NCBI GenBank assembly: GCA_932521035.1
Contig: OW051492.1
Span: 10,788,001-10,852,000, forward strand
Source: Oscheius dolichura
Taxonomy: Eukaryota; Nematoda; Chromadorea; Rhabditida; Rhabditidae
Reading direction: 5' to 3'
DNA: 64,000 nucleotides
Below, piece after piece: positions 51,545 to 61,933 of this stretch. The notes under the pieces are model-generated. The model ran no database searches, was not told where the DNA came from, and saw only the letters and a list, made by a program, of their open reading frames with translations. The number at the start of each line of letters is the position of its first letter. The stretch's first letter is position 1. Position numbers and translations under genes: made by a program.

Positions 51545-51837
51545 ATGCGCTCTCTTGCCATTATTTGTACTATCGTTGCGATGTCCGCCGCACTGAGATG
51601 CTATACCGGAAATGTCATTGGCGGTAGCCAGTTTTTACCGCCTGCTGGCCAGTGTATAGCTAATACAATACAATGTTACCAGTAAGTTTTCTTTCGTTTT
51701 GCACTACGTGTTGCTGTAGTACTAAACTGTGTAATGGTGACTATTTCTCCTCTCTTCCAACATTTCCTCCCAAATCAGCGGGCTTCTTGCAGCCCCTTCT
51801 CTCTATCAGTGTGCTGGTCCTTGGACGATTTATTTAA
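51545..51837 (+). pseudogene. Ly6/uPAR-like gene 16, exon 2 deleted
   Basis: The first exon is intact (MRSLAIICTIVAMSAA then LRCYTGNVIGGS ... IQCYQ with donor at about 51682). The intron starts GTAAGTTTTCTTTCGTTT as in gene 15 and then runs straight into the middle of exon 3: CACTACGTGTTGCTGTAGTA encodes TTCCCS and continues TKLCNGDYFSSLPTFPPKSA to TAA 51835. Exon 2, the second acceptor and the start of exon 3 are gone, so half the cysteines cannot be made. Confidence 0.85.
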
Positions 51838-52095
51838 AAATGTTATGAAATAATCTATTTGGTACTTGTGATTACTGTAGTTTCTTCACCAAAGAAGTGA
51901 TAGGGACGGATTTCGGGTTTAAAAGTAGGCAATCAGCTATATTTTCCTAGTGAACTGTGTTCCCTTTCCCCTTTTCCTTGTTATCTGGACACGTCACCTG
52001 GAATAAAGATAGCAGGGCAATTGTATGAATCAACACATGAAGAAGCCGCCTTATCGCTGAATTTGGCTCTGTTTTCCTATCATTCCCTTTGGCTA

Positions 52096-52745
52096 ATGCT
52101 GCGCTTTCTCGTCATTTTTTCAGCCCTCTTTGTGGCAACTTCTTCCCTACAATGTTATTATGACAGTATGTTCCGATTCAAATTAAAGACAAGTGTAATT
52201 CAGCGGTGAGCAGTGGCTATTATCCCCGCTATTCTACACTCTGCCCTCCGTTCACTTCAAAATGTTATAAGTAGGTTATTCTGGGTGATTTAATTAATTA
52301 TAATGAAGCAACACGTGTGCTGATTGTGAATATCTAGTTTAAAAATTATGAAAATATGAAAAACGGGTGAAAAATGAAAAGTTTCAAATTGTTTGGTGAA
52401 TTTCGTCCGACGCCCCGCTAAACAACGGATCTGCCCGTTGTTTACGTGCATTTCATGCAGTTACAGTAACCGGGGGGCTTTCAGAACAACATATAGAAGC
52501 GGTGGATATTCTGTCTCCTCGTATGGTTGCGATTACGACAATTCCTACTGTTATGTAAGTTCGGGATTTTAACATTCTAATGTCAGCTGCTTTAGGATGT
52601 CTCTAGCGGCTACTGTGAATACCAGAACAGCAATTATGGACGGAGTTATACCTGCTGCTGCAAAGGAGACTACTGTAACTCCTCTAGCCTGGCTCAACCT
52701 CTCCTAATTGTTGCTCTTCTTCTTGTGGGGACGTTTTTCCAATAA
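52096..52745 (+). CDS. Ly6/uPAR-like GPI-type protein 17
   Basis: ATG 52096. MLRFLVIFSALFVATSS then LQCYYD; exon 2 TVSSGYYPRYSTLCPPFTSK then CYK; exon 3 TTYRSGGYSVSSYGCDYDNS then YCY; exon 4 DVSSGYCEYQNSNYGRSYTC then CCKGDYCNSSSLAQPLLIVA and a tail to TAA 52743. Tyr- and Ser-rich, with a DVSSGYC in place of the GxxNGKC of its neighbours. An alternative start in an upstream in-frame open region at 52021 would place an unlikely polar stretch before the signal peptide. Confidence 0.83.
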
Positions 52746-52884
52746 ATTGTGGATCCTATTCATTATATGATAGACTAAAAATCGAGTCGCAGTCATAGTC
52801 GTCGTTTTATGTTCAAAAGCCCACAAGCTATTGAAGACAAGCGTGAGACTATCGTTTTATTCCCTGTTTGCTCGCTGAGCCAGA

Positions 52885-53590
52885 ATGCGCTGTTTTCTTC
52901 TTCTCTCGGCTTTTCTAGTTATTGTAACTGCTGTAACAGATTGTTGGTCAGGTGGTTAGTTACTTACAGTTTTTCATACTACAGTAACCTTATTAGTAGC
53001 ACTGCTAGGTGACGAGCCGCCGAAACGAGTAATCACGTGTCTACAAGGAACCACTCAATGCTATAAGTAAGGCCTTTTCTTCTTTTTTCTTACTGTATTT
53101 TTACTGGAGAAAAGCTCCCAGGAGATTATTTTTAGGCGATAGGGTAGTATAATTCATTTCCAACGGATATTTCATGGATTCAAATTTGGCGACGCGTCCT
53201 CTCTACGGGACCAGGGTTGAAACCTTCTTGGTCCCACAGCGGAGAGGTTATTCCGTGGAATACCCGTTGGAAATGGACTATAATTATACAAAATATAATA
53301 ATCTTCAAATCCTAGGCTCACCGTTTCTGGCAAGGAGAATTCTGTAACCTCCTATGGCTGCGATAACGTGGACTACTGTAATGTAAGCGGAAGAAAAATA
53401 CGGAGTTTATTTATCGGGTTCTATCTAGGGAATCTCTAATGGCAAGTGCAAATCAACAAATATTGGTGGTGAAGTGAAAGAGAAGACCTGCTGCTGTGGA
53501 GAGGACCTGTGCAATGGCGCCTCCTCTTTTCCCTTTCTGGGAAGTATTGGATCCCTTTTTATTGTATTTTCTTCTGTATTTTACGTATAA
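52885..53590 (+). CDS. Ly6/uPAR-like GPI-type protein 18
   Basis: ATG 52885. MRCFLLLSAFLVIVTAVTDC then WSG; exon 2 VTLLVALLGDEPPKRVITCL then QGTTQCYK; exon 3 LTVSGKENSVTSYGCDNVDY then CN; exon 4 GISNGKCKSTNIGGEVKEKT then CCCGEDLCNGASSFPFLGSI and a hydrophobic end to TAA 53588. The mature start is DCW rather than CY, shared with gene 19 (QCW). The intron between exons 2 and 3 carries family B element B6. Confidence 0.82.
53146..53283. repeat. Palindromic element family B (copy B6)
   Basis: TATAATTCATTTCCAACGGA to CCGTTGGAAATGGACTATA; centre CTCTCTACGGGACCAGG / TTGGTCCCACAGCGGAGAGG. In an intron of Ly6-like gene 18. Confidence 0.9.
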
Positions 53591-53723
53591 AATGTAAATA
53601 TTGAGCTGTTGTTTACCTTAAACTATAAAAAAAGAGGAAAAATCCAGCTTATCAAGTCACATTTGCCATAAACGGAAGACAAACCCTATCAGGCTCTCTT
53701 TCTTGTTTGCTCGCTGAACCAGG

Positions 53724-54464
53724 ATGCGGGTTTTCCTTATTCTATCGACTCTTGTACTTCCCCTAACAGCTGTAGAGCAATGCTGGTCTGACTGTTAGTT
53801 TTACCCATTTTATAGCGGATTTAATGAGCTCAATTTATAGTGGTCAGTGGTAAAGCGAAGCCTGGAGCTGGTGGACAGTGTTGGCCAGGAACTACGCAAT
53901 GCTACAAGTAGGATTAATTCTACAGACGTTTATTAGATTAAGAACTTTATTTCCAAAAAATAAAGTTACCGTAACGGATCGCAAAACCTTCCGCACGGGG
54001 CCTTATGAGCACAAGTGATTTTTTTTTCCATTTTCGATTTCTCTCGATTTTTCTTCGTCGGTTGGCCAAAAGGTCCTGAAGAGACAAGTGTACGGTAATC
54101 CGATTTTTTTGGAGAAAGACTATATTAAGAATTCTACCGTAATACTTCAATTTAAGGCTGGTCTAAACGAAAATAAGGCTCAATTTCCAGGCAAACTGAC
54201 ACTGTCAACGGCTATTCCACAACTCTTTATGGCTGCGATACAATAAACAATTGCTACGTACGTTATAAAGAGAAAAATCCACATTTTTACCTTAAAATCT
54301 TCCAGGGAATCTCCAATGGTAAGTGTAAGTCAGCAGATATGGGTGGTGGGATCAAGCGCCGGACCTGCTGCTGTGGAACAGATCTTTGTAACACCTCTTC
54401 CCGCTCATTTCAGCCAATAATTTTCGGAATTTTCGCTTTAATTTCTTTTGTATTGTCTAGCTGA
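53724..54464 (+). CDS. Ly6/uPAR-like GPI-type protein 19
   Basis: ATG 53724. MRVFLILSTLVLPLTAVEQC then WSD; exon 2 VVSGKAKPGAGGQCWPGTTQ then CYK; exon 3 QTDTVNGYSTTLYGCDTINN then CY; exon 4 GISNGKCKSADMGGGIKRRT then CCCGTDLCNTSSRSFQP and a tail IIFGIFALISFVLSS. TTATCA at 53649 is 75 bp upstream. The enlarged second intron (about 53912-54190) contains several CCGTAA words but no clear inverted repeat. Confidence 0.84.
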
Positions 54465-54571
54465 ATAAAATGGTTCTATCACAGTTCTTTTATTTGCCAA
54501 GAGCAGGGAGAAAATCCCGGCTTATCAAGGCGTCAATGCCATAAGGGTCTCCCCGGCTGTTTGCCTTTACA

Positions 54572-55320
54572 ATGCAGTGGGGTATCTTCCTGACTCTTTT
54601 TGGAACTTCCCTGGCTCTTAATTGCCATACTGGCTGTAAGGTCTCTTCTAAAAATGGATAAATTAATTTATTTTCCAGTTAATCAAGGAAATCACCCGAC
54701 TTCTACGGTTCTCTGTGTGGTAAGCAACCTCGGGTGGGCAAAGGGGTGGAAAAATCGGATTTCTTGATTTTTTTTTCCCATTTTTTGACGGTTTTTAATC
54801 CAAAGAGTATTTTAAACATCCGGAAGGCAAAATAGAGCATTTAAATCCGAACAATATTTTTTAAATCCGATTTTTGCCCGCCACTGCTTTATAATGCCCG
54901 AGGTTGCAGGGGCAATGCTACAAGTGAGTTTCTCTCTTAACTTTCTACTTAATTTTTAATTTGAACATTTATTTTTCAGTTTAATCAAGGTAATAATCGT
55001 GCTCTAATGCCCAAAATTGTCCAAAAATCCTTAAAATAGTTCTTGTTTCAGGTACTCGCTGACGAATAGTGGAGGAACACTGCTAAATTATGGTTGTGAC
55101 GACTTTAGCAACAGTTATTGCAATGTAAGCGTTTGGAAATATCCATCTTGCTCAAAAACATTTGTAGGGAATTAAGAATGGAAAGTGTAAAACGAAGAAA
55201 TCTAATGATAAAGTCGTCATACAGACGACCTGCTGCTGTGGAACGGATTTGTGCAACTCGGCGCCTATTTTATCGTCTTTTATGGTCTTTCTTGCAGTTA
55301 TTTTTGGATATTTGTACTGA
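54572..55320 (+). CDS. Ly6/uPAR-like GPI-type protein 20, with an element-derived intron
   Basis: ATG 54572. MQWGIFLTLFGTSLA then LNCHTGC; exon LNQGNHPTSTVLCV to 54719; a 190-nt intron 54720-54909 made of an inverted repeat; then GQCYK; exon YSLTNSGGTLLNYGCDDFSN then SYCN; exon GIKNGKCKTKKSNDKVVIQT then TCCCGTDLCNSAPILSSFMV to TGA 55318. Paralogues have no intron inside the V-C-x-x-Q-C-Y-K segment, so this intron is new. A TTATCA site is 51 bp upstream of the ATG. Confidence 0.82.
54720..54909 (+). mobile_element. Inverted-repeat element acting as an intron
   Basis: Left arm GCAACCTCGGGTGGGCAAA and ATCGGATTT; right arm AAATCCGATTTTTGCCCGCC and GCCCGAGGTTGC. The donor GTAAGC lies immediately outside the left arm and the acceptor CAG immediately after the right arm, so the element supplies or borders both splice sites and is removed whole. 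Confidence 0.72.
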
Positions 55321-55915
55321 AAATGATCTTATCTAAGCGTAAAATGTAAGAAAATTGGAGCTTTTCCCCTGTTTTTCGGTTAAAAATGAACTTTCCAGTA
55401 GGTCTCCACTGCTTTCCCAAGCCACAGTTAGGCAGCCGCGTGTAGTGACCATGAACCACAGATAGACAGCCAACAATGATCATTTCCGGCCGGTTCCCCT
55501 GCCGGTGTTCTGCTGAAAAAAGACCCTCCCGCCGGGGAAATGACGGTCTCCCCGTCAAAAACAATAATATTATCTTCCTGCTTACACAGAAAATGGAAAT
55601 AAGCCTGCTTCACCATAAACACTGTCTGATTCATACAGTAAAGGTGCCGTCATTGAGCACAACAACACAGTTCTCTCTGATAAACAGAAAGAGGAGCCAA
55701 GGGGGGTGAGCTGTCCCGGGGGACGGTGGAGACCGTCAAAAACAAGCAGTTGAACTTTTGGACTATTTTTCTGATAAGGAAATTGGAGTAATGTGGCTTA
55801 AACGGACTGATAGAGATCGAAAAATCATGCCTAGAAGTGGTTTCTAGGCTGTAAGCGCTCTCCATTGGACACCGTCCAGAATCGCGGCTAGAACCATTTT
55901 TAAGCGACCTTTTTT
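55321..55915. other. Intergenic, no gene seen
   Basis: A few open frames on both strands without start context or paralogues. AGCCACAGTTAGGCAGCC at about 55421 is a copy of the 18-bp motif in reverse orientation. Confidence 0.4.
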
Positions 55916-55919
55916 TTCA

Positions 55920-56357
55920 TTTTCACGGATTTCTCTATCAGATCTTCTTCGCCAGTGTCGAATTAGTGGAGAAAATACAAAACCCGGCGCAAACAGCTCA
56001 TTTCCAAGCCTCCAGCTCATGAAGATTATGGGGAAGAAATGTTGAAAATTCAAATTTTCTATTTCTCAAAGTCGCTCTGGCCCTGCTGAATAAGAAGGGC
56101 TAAGGCTACGGGACCGGGTTCTTCTTGGCCACCTCGATCTGACGATTCCAACGAGCTATCGGACTTCCATTCTAGTCAAGATTTCGGTCCGTCGCGCCTC
56201 CATCAGTCTCGGGTGGGGATAACTCGGTTGAGACTGTTGGGGAGGGTTAGTATGGGGCCTATTTCAAACCAAAATAGGTGCCAGAAATTCAATCTGGAGG
56301 AGATAAGAACAGCATCTTGTAGATCTCGACGAGCTCTTTCCAACGGTATATGATAGA
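55920..56357 (-). repeat. Dispersed repeat C (copy C5, reverse)
   Basis: GATTTCTCTATCAGATCTTC through CTTTCCAACGGTATATGATA. Both long open frames here are in the repeat. Confidence 0.84.
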
Positions 56358-57825
56358 CCTGCAGAAGTTGAGAAGTAGAGGGCCTGCCATTCCACTCAAC
56401 ACCATTAGTTATATGACCTCTAAAAACATCCAACTGGGGGTGCAATTTTCTTATCTCGCCCTATTGAAAAGTTGCCCCCCGCTCGTTCAAATAGACACAT
56501 TTATTTTTCCCGGGCGCATTCCCCCTTCTCTCTTTCCCCGGAGTCCCCTTGTGTAAATAAACAAACCACTACAAAGATACGCGCCTTCAGGATCTACTTT
56601 TTCCTATGTTTATGTGTGTGTAAGAAGTCAGAGAAAAACGATCCCCGCCGTTGTTGTTGGCGAAATGGGAGAAGCAGGAAAGGAAGGAAAATAACTGTTA
56701 ATAGTAAACAACCCGAAAACAACTCTTCCCCGCTCTAGAGCTCTTTCTCTTTTGGGAGGCAGGAGATTGGCGGGAAAACGAGGCAGGGAGAGAGAATAAC
56801 AACAGTTGAGGCAGAGAGCCAAAGATCAACTGGAAGGGAGGGGAAGGGAAAGATCAAATAGAGGCCAAGGGACGAAAACAGCCACAGTTACTCAGCCGTA
56901 TTAACTGTTCTTTGGATATTTTTAAGGAGAGAGGTCAAAAGAGCGCTACCTCTTTCATTGGGTCAAAAACAGCCACAGTTAGACAGCTAAAAAGGAACCA
57001 AAGACCCTTGACTTCATTTAGAAGCCTTCTCTGTGAAGTTTGACCTTTTCCCACGGAAAAGATCGGGCGCAGCGGTGCTGAACTTGCCGGGGGAGTGGGT
57101 CAACTAGTCGAAAAAGCTGGAGAACAAACAAAAAAGTCTATTGAAACCCTGGAACACCGAAAAACTGGATGAAAAAAGGGTCGGAGCAAAAACTTGGACA
57201 AAAATGCTGAAAAAGGTCATTTTTTCAAGGTTTTGGGTCGGTTGTGGCTCTTTGGGGCCAGAAAAAACATTGTTTTGGCTCGGACAGTCCTGTGAGTGTG
57301 AACTGTGGCTCCCAAATGACCCCTGCGTGTGAACTATGGCTCTGTTCCTCCCCCGCTGTGGTTCTTTGGTGTCTAGCTGTGTCTCCCTGACTCTGTTCTG
57401 TGAAATCCGTAGAAATGCCTGTTTTCCTGCCATATTTGGTTGTTTTCGCCGCCTTTCTCCCAGACCTCGTCCACTTACCCGCTAATTAGTGGCTGTCAAG
57501 AGTTCAGATATCGTTGTTCAGGTGCCCTTAGGGGTTGCACTTTTCCCTAACCTATATTTTCACTTCTAGACCCAAAAAAATATAATAGCTGTTATTGTTC
57601 GAGAAAGGGGAAAAGTGTACACGTGCGTTTCAGTCCCGAAAAGCTGTAAACATCCCGTTTATTTCGAAAACTATGAGGTATCGCGAATATTGTCAACAAC
57701 AAGCCCGCCACGAGGAGTCCCCGCCTACAAACGGTCCGATCTCGCCGGCAGTATATAAGGAACGGCTCACGAACGGACCAAGCTGTCAACAAAACACACA
57801 CACAACCAACTAACCCGACGACACG
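56358..57825. other. Intergenic, 1.5 kb, no gene seen
   Basis: Several open frames but no signal peptide, paralogue or splice plan. CAGCCACAGTTA motifs occur at 56881 and 56975; ACTGTGGCTC-like words at 57303-57370. The promoter of the gene at 57826 is at the right end, with a TATATAAGG at 57753. Confidence 0.4.
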
Positions 57826-58617
57826 ATGCGCACGCTTGTTCTTCTCTGCTCCGTTATTGCTCTGGCTACCGCCTTCAACTGCTACTCCATGAGTACCACC
57901 GGCGGAGATGCTCCCGGCAGCGGAACCAAGACTGCCGCCTGCAGTTCTCACTGCTACAAGTAGGTATTTTTTTATAGTTGTTTAGCTTTAAAAATAATTG
58001 GAATACCTTACTCTTCAAGGAAATATCCTCTTTTTGATGGAAAATACCGAAAACCAGGGGAAAATAGCCTCTAGGGACCCGATTTCGCCGTTTTTCTAGG
58101 TTGAAGCCATTTTTGGCTGTGTAACTGTGGCCAAACTGTGATTTTATGGGGGAAAATAGTGAAAATTGGCCGTTATTTGCTGTATTTTTGGCTTATTTTC
58201 ATCTAAAGACCTGAACTGGCGCGTTTGGCTGTCTAACTGTGGCTCTCAAATTATGTGAGTAAATTAGTCAAATTGTATTAAATTTAACCCCAAAACTCTT
58301 TTAAAATGATTTTCTTTTCAGGACCACTGCTCAAAGCGGAAACCAGACCGGCTTGAAGGTCTACGGCTGCGATGATGGCATCAGCCACTTCTGCACGGTA
58401 AGAATTCCTTTAATTGTCGTCTAGGGTCCTATAGCGACTTCTTAAAAGACCCCAATTTTTCCATTTTCAGGGAATCTCTGACGGTTCCTGCAAAGTGAAC
58501 TCGATCCTCGGTACTGAGATGAACATCTGCTGCTGTGGCAGTGAGCTTTGCAACTCGGTCGGAGTTGCCCAGCCGCTGGCTCTACTCACCCTGCTCATGG
58601 CCTATTTCCTCTACTAA
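57826..58617 (+). CDS. Ly6/uPAR-like GPI-type protein 21
   Basis: ATG 57826. MRTLVLLCSVIALATA then FNCYSMSTTGGDAPGSGTKT and AACSSHCYK; exon 2 (after a long intron with two 18-bp motifs) TTAQSGNQTGLKVYGCDDGI then SHFCT; exon 3 GISDGSCKVNSILGTEMNIC then CCGSELCNSVGVAQPLALLT and LLMAYFLY to TAA 58615. Codons end in C or G more often than in the neighbours (e.g. GCC, ACC, GGC), which with a canonical TATA box about 75 bp upstream of the ATG suggests a highly expressed member. Confidence 0.88.
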
Positions 58618-59332
58618 ATTCGCCTTCCGCCTTGCCAAAAAAAAACAGAAAAATCGAATTTACCTCCTCCTCTTCTCTGTAGATATGATTTCTTCCACTT
58701 AAAAAAGTATATATGATATTTTGACATTTTGTGAACTACTCTATGAGAGATTTCCTTTAATAAATTCTACGGGATATTCTTTCTTTTTTTTTCTATTTTC
58801 TTCCTATTCAAATGGACAGATTAGCCCGCGCTGCTCGCTGAATTGCCAGGCGGGAATGAGTTGTTGTTGTTTGCCAGCTGGAGGCCCCCCTCGCATTTCT
58901 CTCTGTCCGTAAACTGCACTATTGATCTCTGGAATAACAACCAAAGGGTGGACAACAGGAATGACACAGAGAGGCAAGCTTTCGAAACGGTGGGAACACC
59001 AGCACCACCACCGCCGCGTCACAGACAATAACAAACCACTGGGAGGTAAAATGAGGTGGATTGTGCCATTGTTTGAAATAGAGGTACCAGAAAAGGATCA
59101 GATTTGGAAATGGCTGTTGATTCAGACGGATCTATGTCTAACTGGAGGGAGATATTTGGAAAATGACTCGGGAAGTGGGGGGATTTCAACAGGAGACCCT
59201 TTTGGAAGGGTTCTGGAGCTTCTGATGAAGGCAGACCGCAAAATATGGGGCTATCCCTGTCTAGAATGGGAAAAATTGGATTCGGAAGCCGTTTTTGGGT
59301 GCCACAGGAAATTCTGGCCCGGCAGACGATAC
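58618..59332. other. Intergenic, no gene seen
   Basis: Open frame 58922-59353 runs into a family A relic and has no recognisable domain; I do not annotate it. Confidence 0.4.
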
Positions 59333-59400
59333 CCCGGCCCCCTGCACCCGTAAAGTCTCGGCAAGGGGATCGTCTTTATTCAAAACTGTTACAAAACTTT
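59333..59400. repeat. Half element of family A (copy A11)
   Basis: Left arm CTGCACCCGTAAAGTCTCGG and centre TTTATTCAAAACTGTTACAA; the right half is absent. Confidence 0.78.
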
Positions 59401-59694
59401 TAAAAAAAAGTTTTTTTCTCAATTGGTAGTGAAAAACTACTAGAGGCCACTTTCCCAGACGATTCTCTATTCATTTTTGAGATAAACAAGAAAAAATGCT
59501 GAATAGAGATCGTGTTTGCTCGAAAAAAAATTTCTATAGTTTCCAGGCTACAGAAATAAAAGGGATCTTGAAGCGGAAAATGGCTGAAATATCAAAAACC
59601 AGTATAGAAAATGGGTTAATTATTCAACTTGGCTGCACGGCAGCTGATTAATTTGAAGAAATCTGCAAAAATACGGACTGAGGTTCCCCAGGGG

Positions 59695-59850
59695 CTCGGT
59701 GTACATGATATTCCGATCCCCCTGTACCCGTACAGTCCCGGCAAGACAAAGGTATAAAGGCGTCACAGTTTTGTACCAGTTTTGAATAAAGATGGGGCTC
59801 CTGCTGAGACTTTACGGGTGCAGGGGATCGGACTATCGAGGGCCGAGCCT
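59695..59850. repeat. Palindromic element family A (copy A12)
   Basis: Arms CTGTACCCGTACAGTCCCGG and CTGAGACTTTACGGGTGCAG; centre TTTTGTACCAGTTTTGAATA. Stands 300 bp from half copy A11. Confidence 0.88.
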
Positions 59851-60417
59851 TCCCCAGGCCTCCTTGGAACGACCCCTCTTATTGACACCGGCAATCACCT
59901 GCCCGCCAGAGGTCACATTTGAAGTTTGTTTGATTTTCATCTATAAGGACAGAGTGGAGCAGAGGAAAACGAGTCAATAGATATGATTCAGCTGAATATT
60001 TCTGTAAAAGTCGCGTCATTTTGGAGAATGTTGCGGTGGAATGGTGCCAGGTCATCGGCGATAAAGTTTCTGATCTTATGGAGCTATCAAGGTCAGAAGA
60101 GTCTAAAGAACACCTTTTTTTACTTCAGGAGGCGAAAAGAGCCTAACACCATCCAAAACCCCTTATTTTGGGTCCGCCTCAAAATGGGGTCAAAATTACC
60201 GTAATCTTTATGAAAAAGACGTGAAATCCGGTCTAAAAGTTGGAGGAGCCCCTCCCTTGCGTGAAACCCTCTGGTTCCTGGGTGATTCACTGCTAATCGC
60301 TGTTTGCTTGCAGCTGTGAACTTTACCTTCTTTCCCTCTTATCAGACCTCCTTATAAGGTGCCAACTGGGGCAGGTTCTTCACCAGGTTCTGCAGCGCCC
60401 TTCCTCCTGACTACAGT
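59851..60417. other. Intergenic, no gene seen
   Basis: CTTATCAGACC at 60340 lies 78 bp before the ATG of the next Ly6-like gene. No exon found. Confidence 0.4.
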
Positions 60418-61147
60418 ATGAAATTCATTATTTTGCTGACTCTCTTCTCCCTTCTCGGCTATATTTCAGCAGCCAATGTGAAGTGCTACGTGACAGGTAT
60501 GTCAAAACCCTTGAAATTGTATACTATGTGATTTTTTAGGATCAGTGGATACCAGCTACAAGCCCCTTTTTGAGACGGCTCAAAGTTGTGCAAATGTCCA
60601 GGATTCACCAAGGAATGCTACCCAGTGCTTCAAGTATGTTTCAGCCGGATTACTGTAACCTAACAAAATTGTAAATCTCCTCAGGATCTTTCTACGGGGA
60701 GCCTAATCCTAGTATAGACCATTTCCAATGAATATTCCAGGGAGTCAAATTTGGCGGCGCGTCTCCGCTACGGGACCAGGTTTGAAGGCGTTCAGGTCCC
60801 GTAGCGGAGAGGTTTTCCGAGGAATATTCGTTGGAAATGGACTATATTCGTCTCGGGGACCATTTCCAAACCACAAGTCCATTTTTAGACAAACAGTCTC
60901 CAAAGACAAGGATAACGTGAAGAAGGGCGTCTACTACGGCTGTGACTATTACAATATCTGCTCTGTAAGCATCCCGTCCCTTTTTTAAAGGTCTCATTAA
61001 TATTTCCAGGGAGTCGCCAATGGAAAGTGTAAGAGCAGCAACGGAGTGAATACGTGCTGCTGCGATGGCGACTTATGCAATTCCGCCGGCTTGGCGTCCC
61101 TTTTCACAGCGGCTACAGTAATTACTGCTGCTAAAATGCTATTCTGA
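60418..61147 (+). CDS. Ly6/uPAR-like GPI-type protein 22
   Basis: ATG 60418. MKFIILLTLFSLLGYISA then ANVKCYVT; exon 2 GSVDTSYKPLFETAQSCANV and NATQCFK; exon 3 QTVSKDKDNVKKGVYYGCDY then YNICS; exon 4 GVANGKCKSSNGVNTCCCDG then DLCNSAGLASLFTAATVITA and AKMLF to TGA 61145. Sister of gene 23 (shared DxxYKPL, GxYYGC, SAGLAS). The second intron carries family B element B7. Confidence 0.87.
60713..60846. repeat. Palindromic element family B (copy B7)
   Basis: TATAGACCATTTCCAATGAA to CGTTGGAAATGGACTATA; centre GCGTCTCCGCTACGGGACCA / GGTCCCGTAGCGGAGAGG is a perfect palindrome. Intron of Ly6-like gene 22. Confidence 0.92.
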
Positions 61148-61280
61148 GCCTTTCTTCTTGTGTACATAAACATAAAAATGAGCGATAAACTTTATCACCG
61201 TGTAGAGTACTGTTTTCCCCTATTCCAAACCATGCAACCTTTTTTCAAAGAGGACTCAGTTGGATCGCTCTTCTGAAATC

Positions 61281-61426
61281 CCTCGATGCACGACAATCCG
61301 ATCCCCTGCACCCGTAAAGTCTCGGCAAGAAAAAGGTATGAAGGCGTCACAGTTTTGTAACAGTTTTGAATAAATATGGTCCTCCTGCCGAGGCTTTACG
61401 GGTGCAGGGGATCGGACTTTCGAGGA
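61281..61426. repeat. Palindromic element family A (copy A13)
   Basis: Arms CTGCACCCGTAAAGTCTCGG and CCGAGGCTTTACGGGTGCAG; outer CCTCGATG and CGAGG. Between Ly6-like genes 22 and 23. Confidence 0.9.
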
Positions 61427-61933
61427 TCGAGTCGAAATTGCCCTAGAACTGTGAAGTCCCCCTTTTGGTAGCCTGGAAGTATTAGAGAGAGTCCGGTTTC
61501 CCACACCTAGAAGAGGGCATATAGTTACTCAAGAAGGGTTCACCCCCAAAACTTTCCTTTAAAACCAAGCATCCCCCTTACAAGAGGCTACGCGTCAGCG
61601 CTGTTTAGTTCCGAAAAGATAAAGAATAATCGTATGTAGTTTTATCAGGACCTGAATGATCTGAAAAAGAATTTGTAGTTTGAAACGTCCGATAACTTGA
61701 ATAAGAAACAGATTTTCCCAATTTCAATGTATTATACCGTAATCGATAAACGTATTTACGATACCTAATAATGGTAGCCGCAGATTAGAGGAGAAAAAAA
61801 GTTGTCTCCAGTTTGAAACAGTCTTGCTACACTGATAATGCGCTTTCTGGCTGCTCAAAGCTTTATCAGGCCTCTTTAAAACCCTCGCTTTGATCAGTTC
61901 CCGGTCCTTCTGCCGTAGTCTTTTTGAGATAGT

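Noticed and set aside
57104-57951. Several 60-120-codon open frames on both strands
   Set aside because: They overlap one another and the promoter and first exon of Ly6-like gene 21; nothing supports any of them.
58922-59353. 143-codon open frame
   Set aside because: No signal peptide, paralogue or domain, and its end runs into a family A relic.
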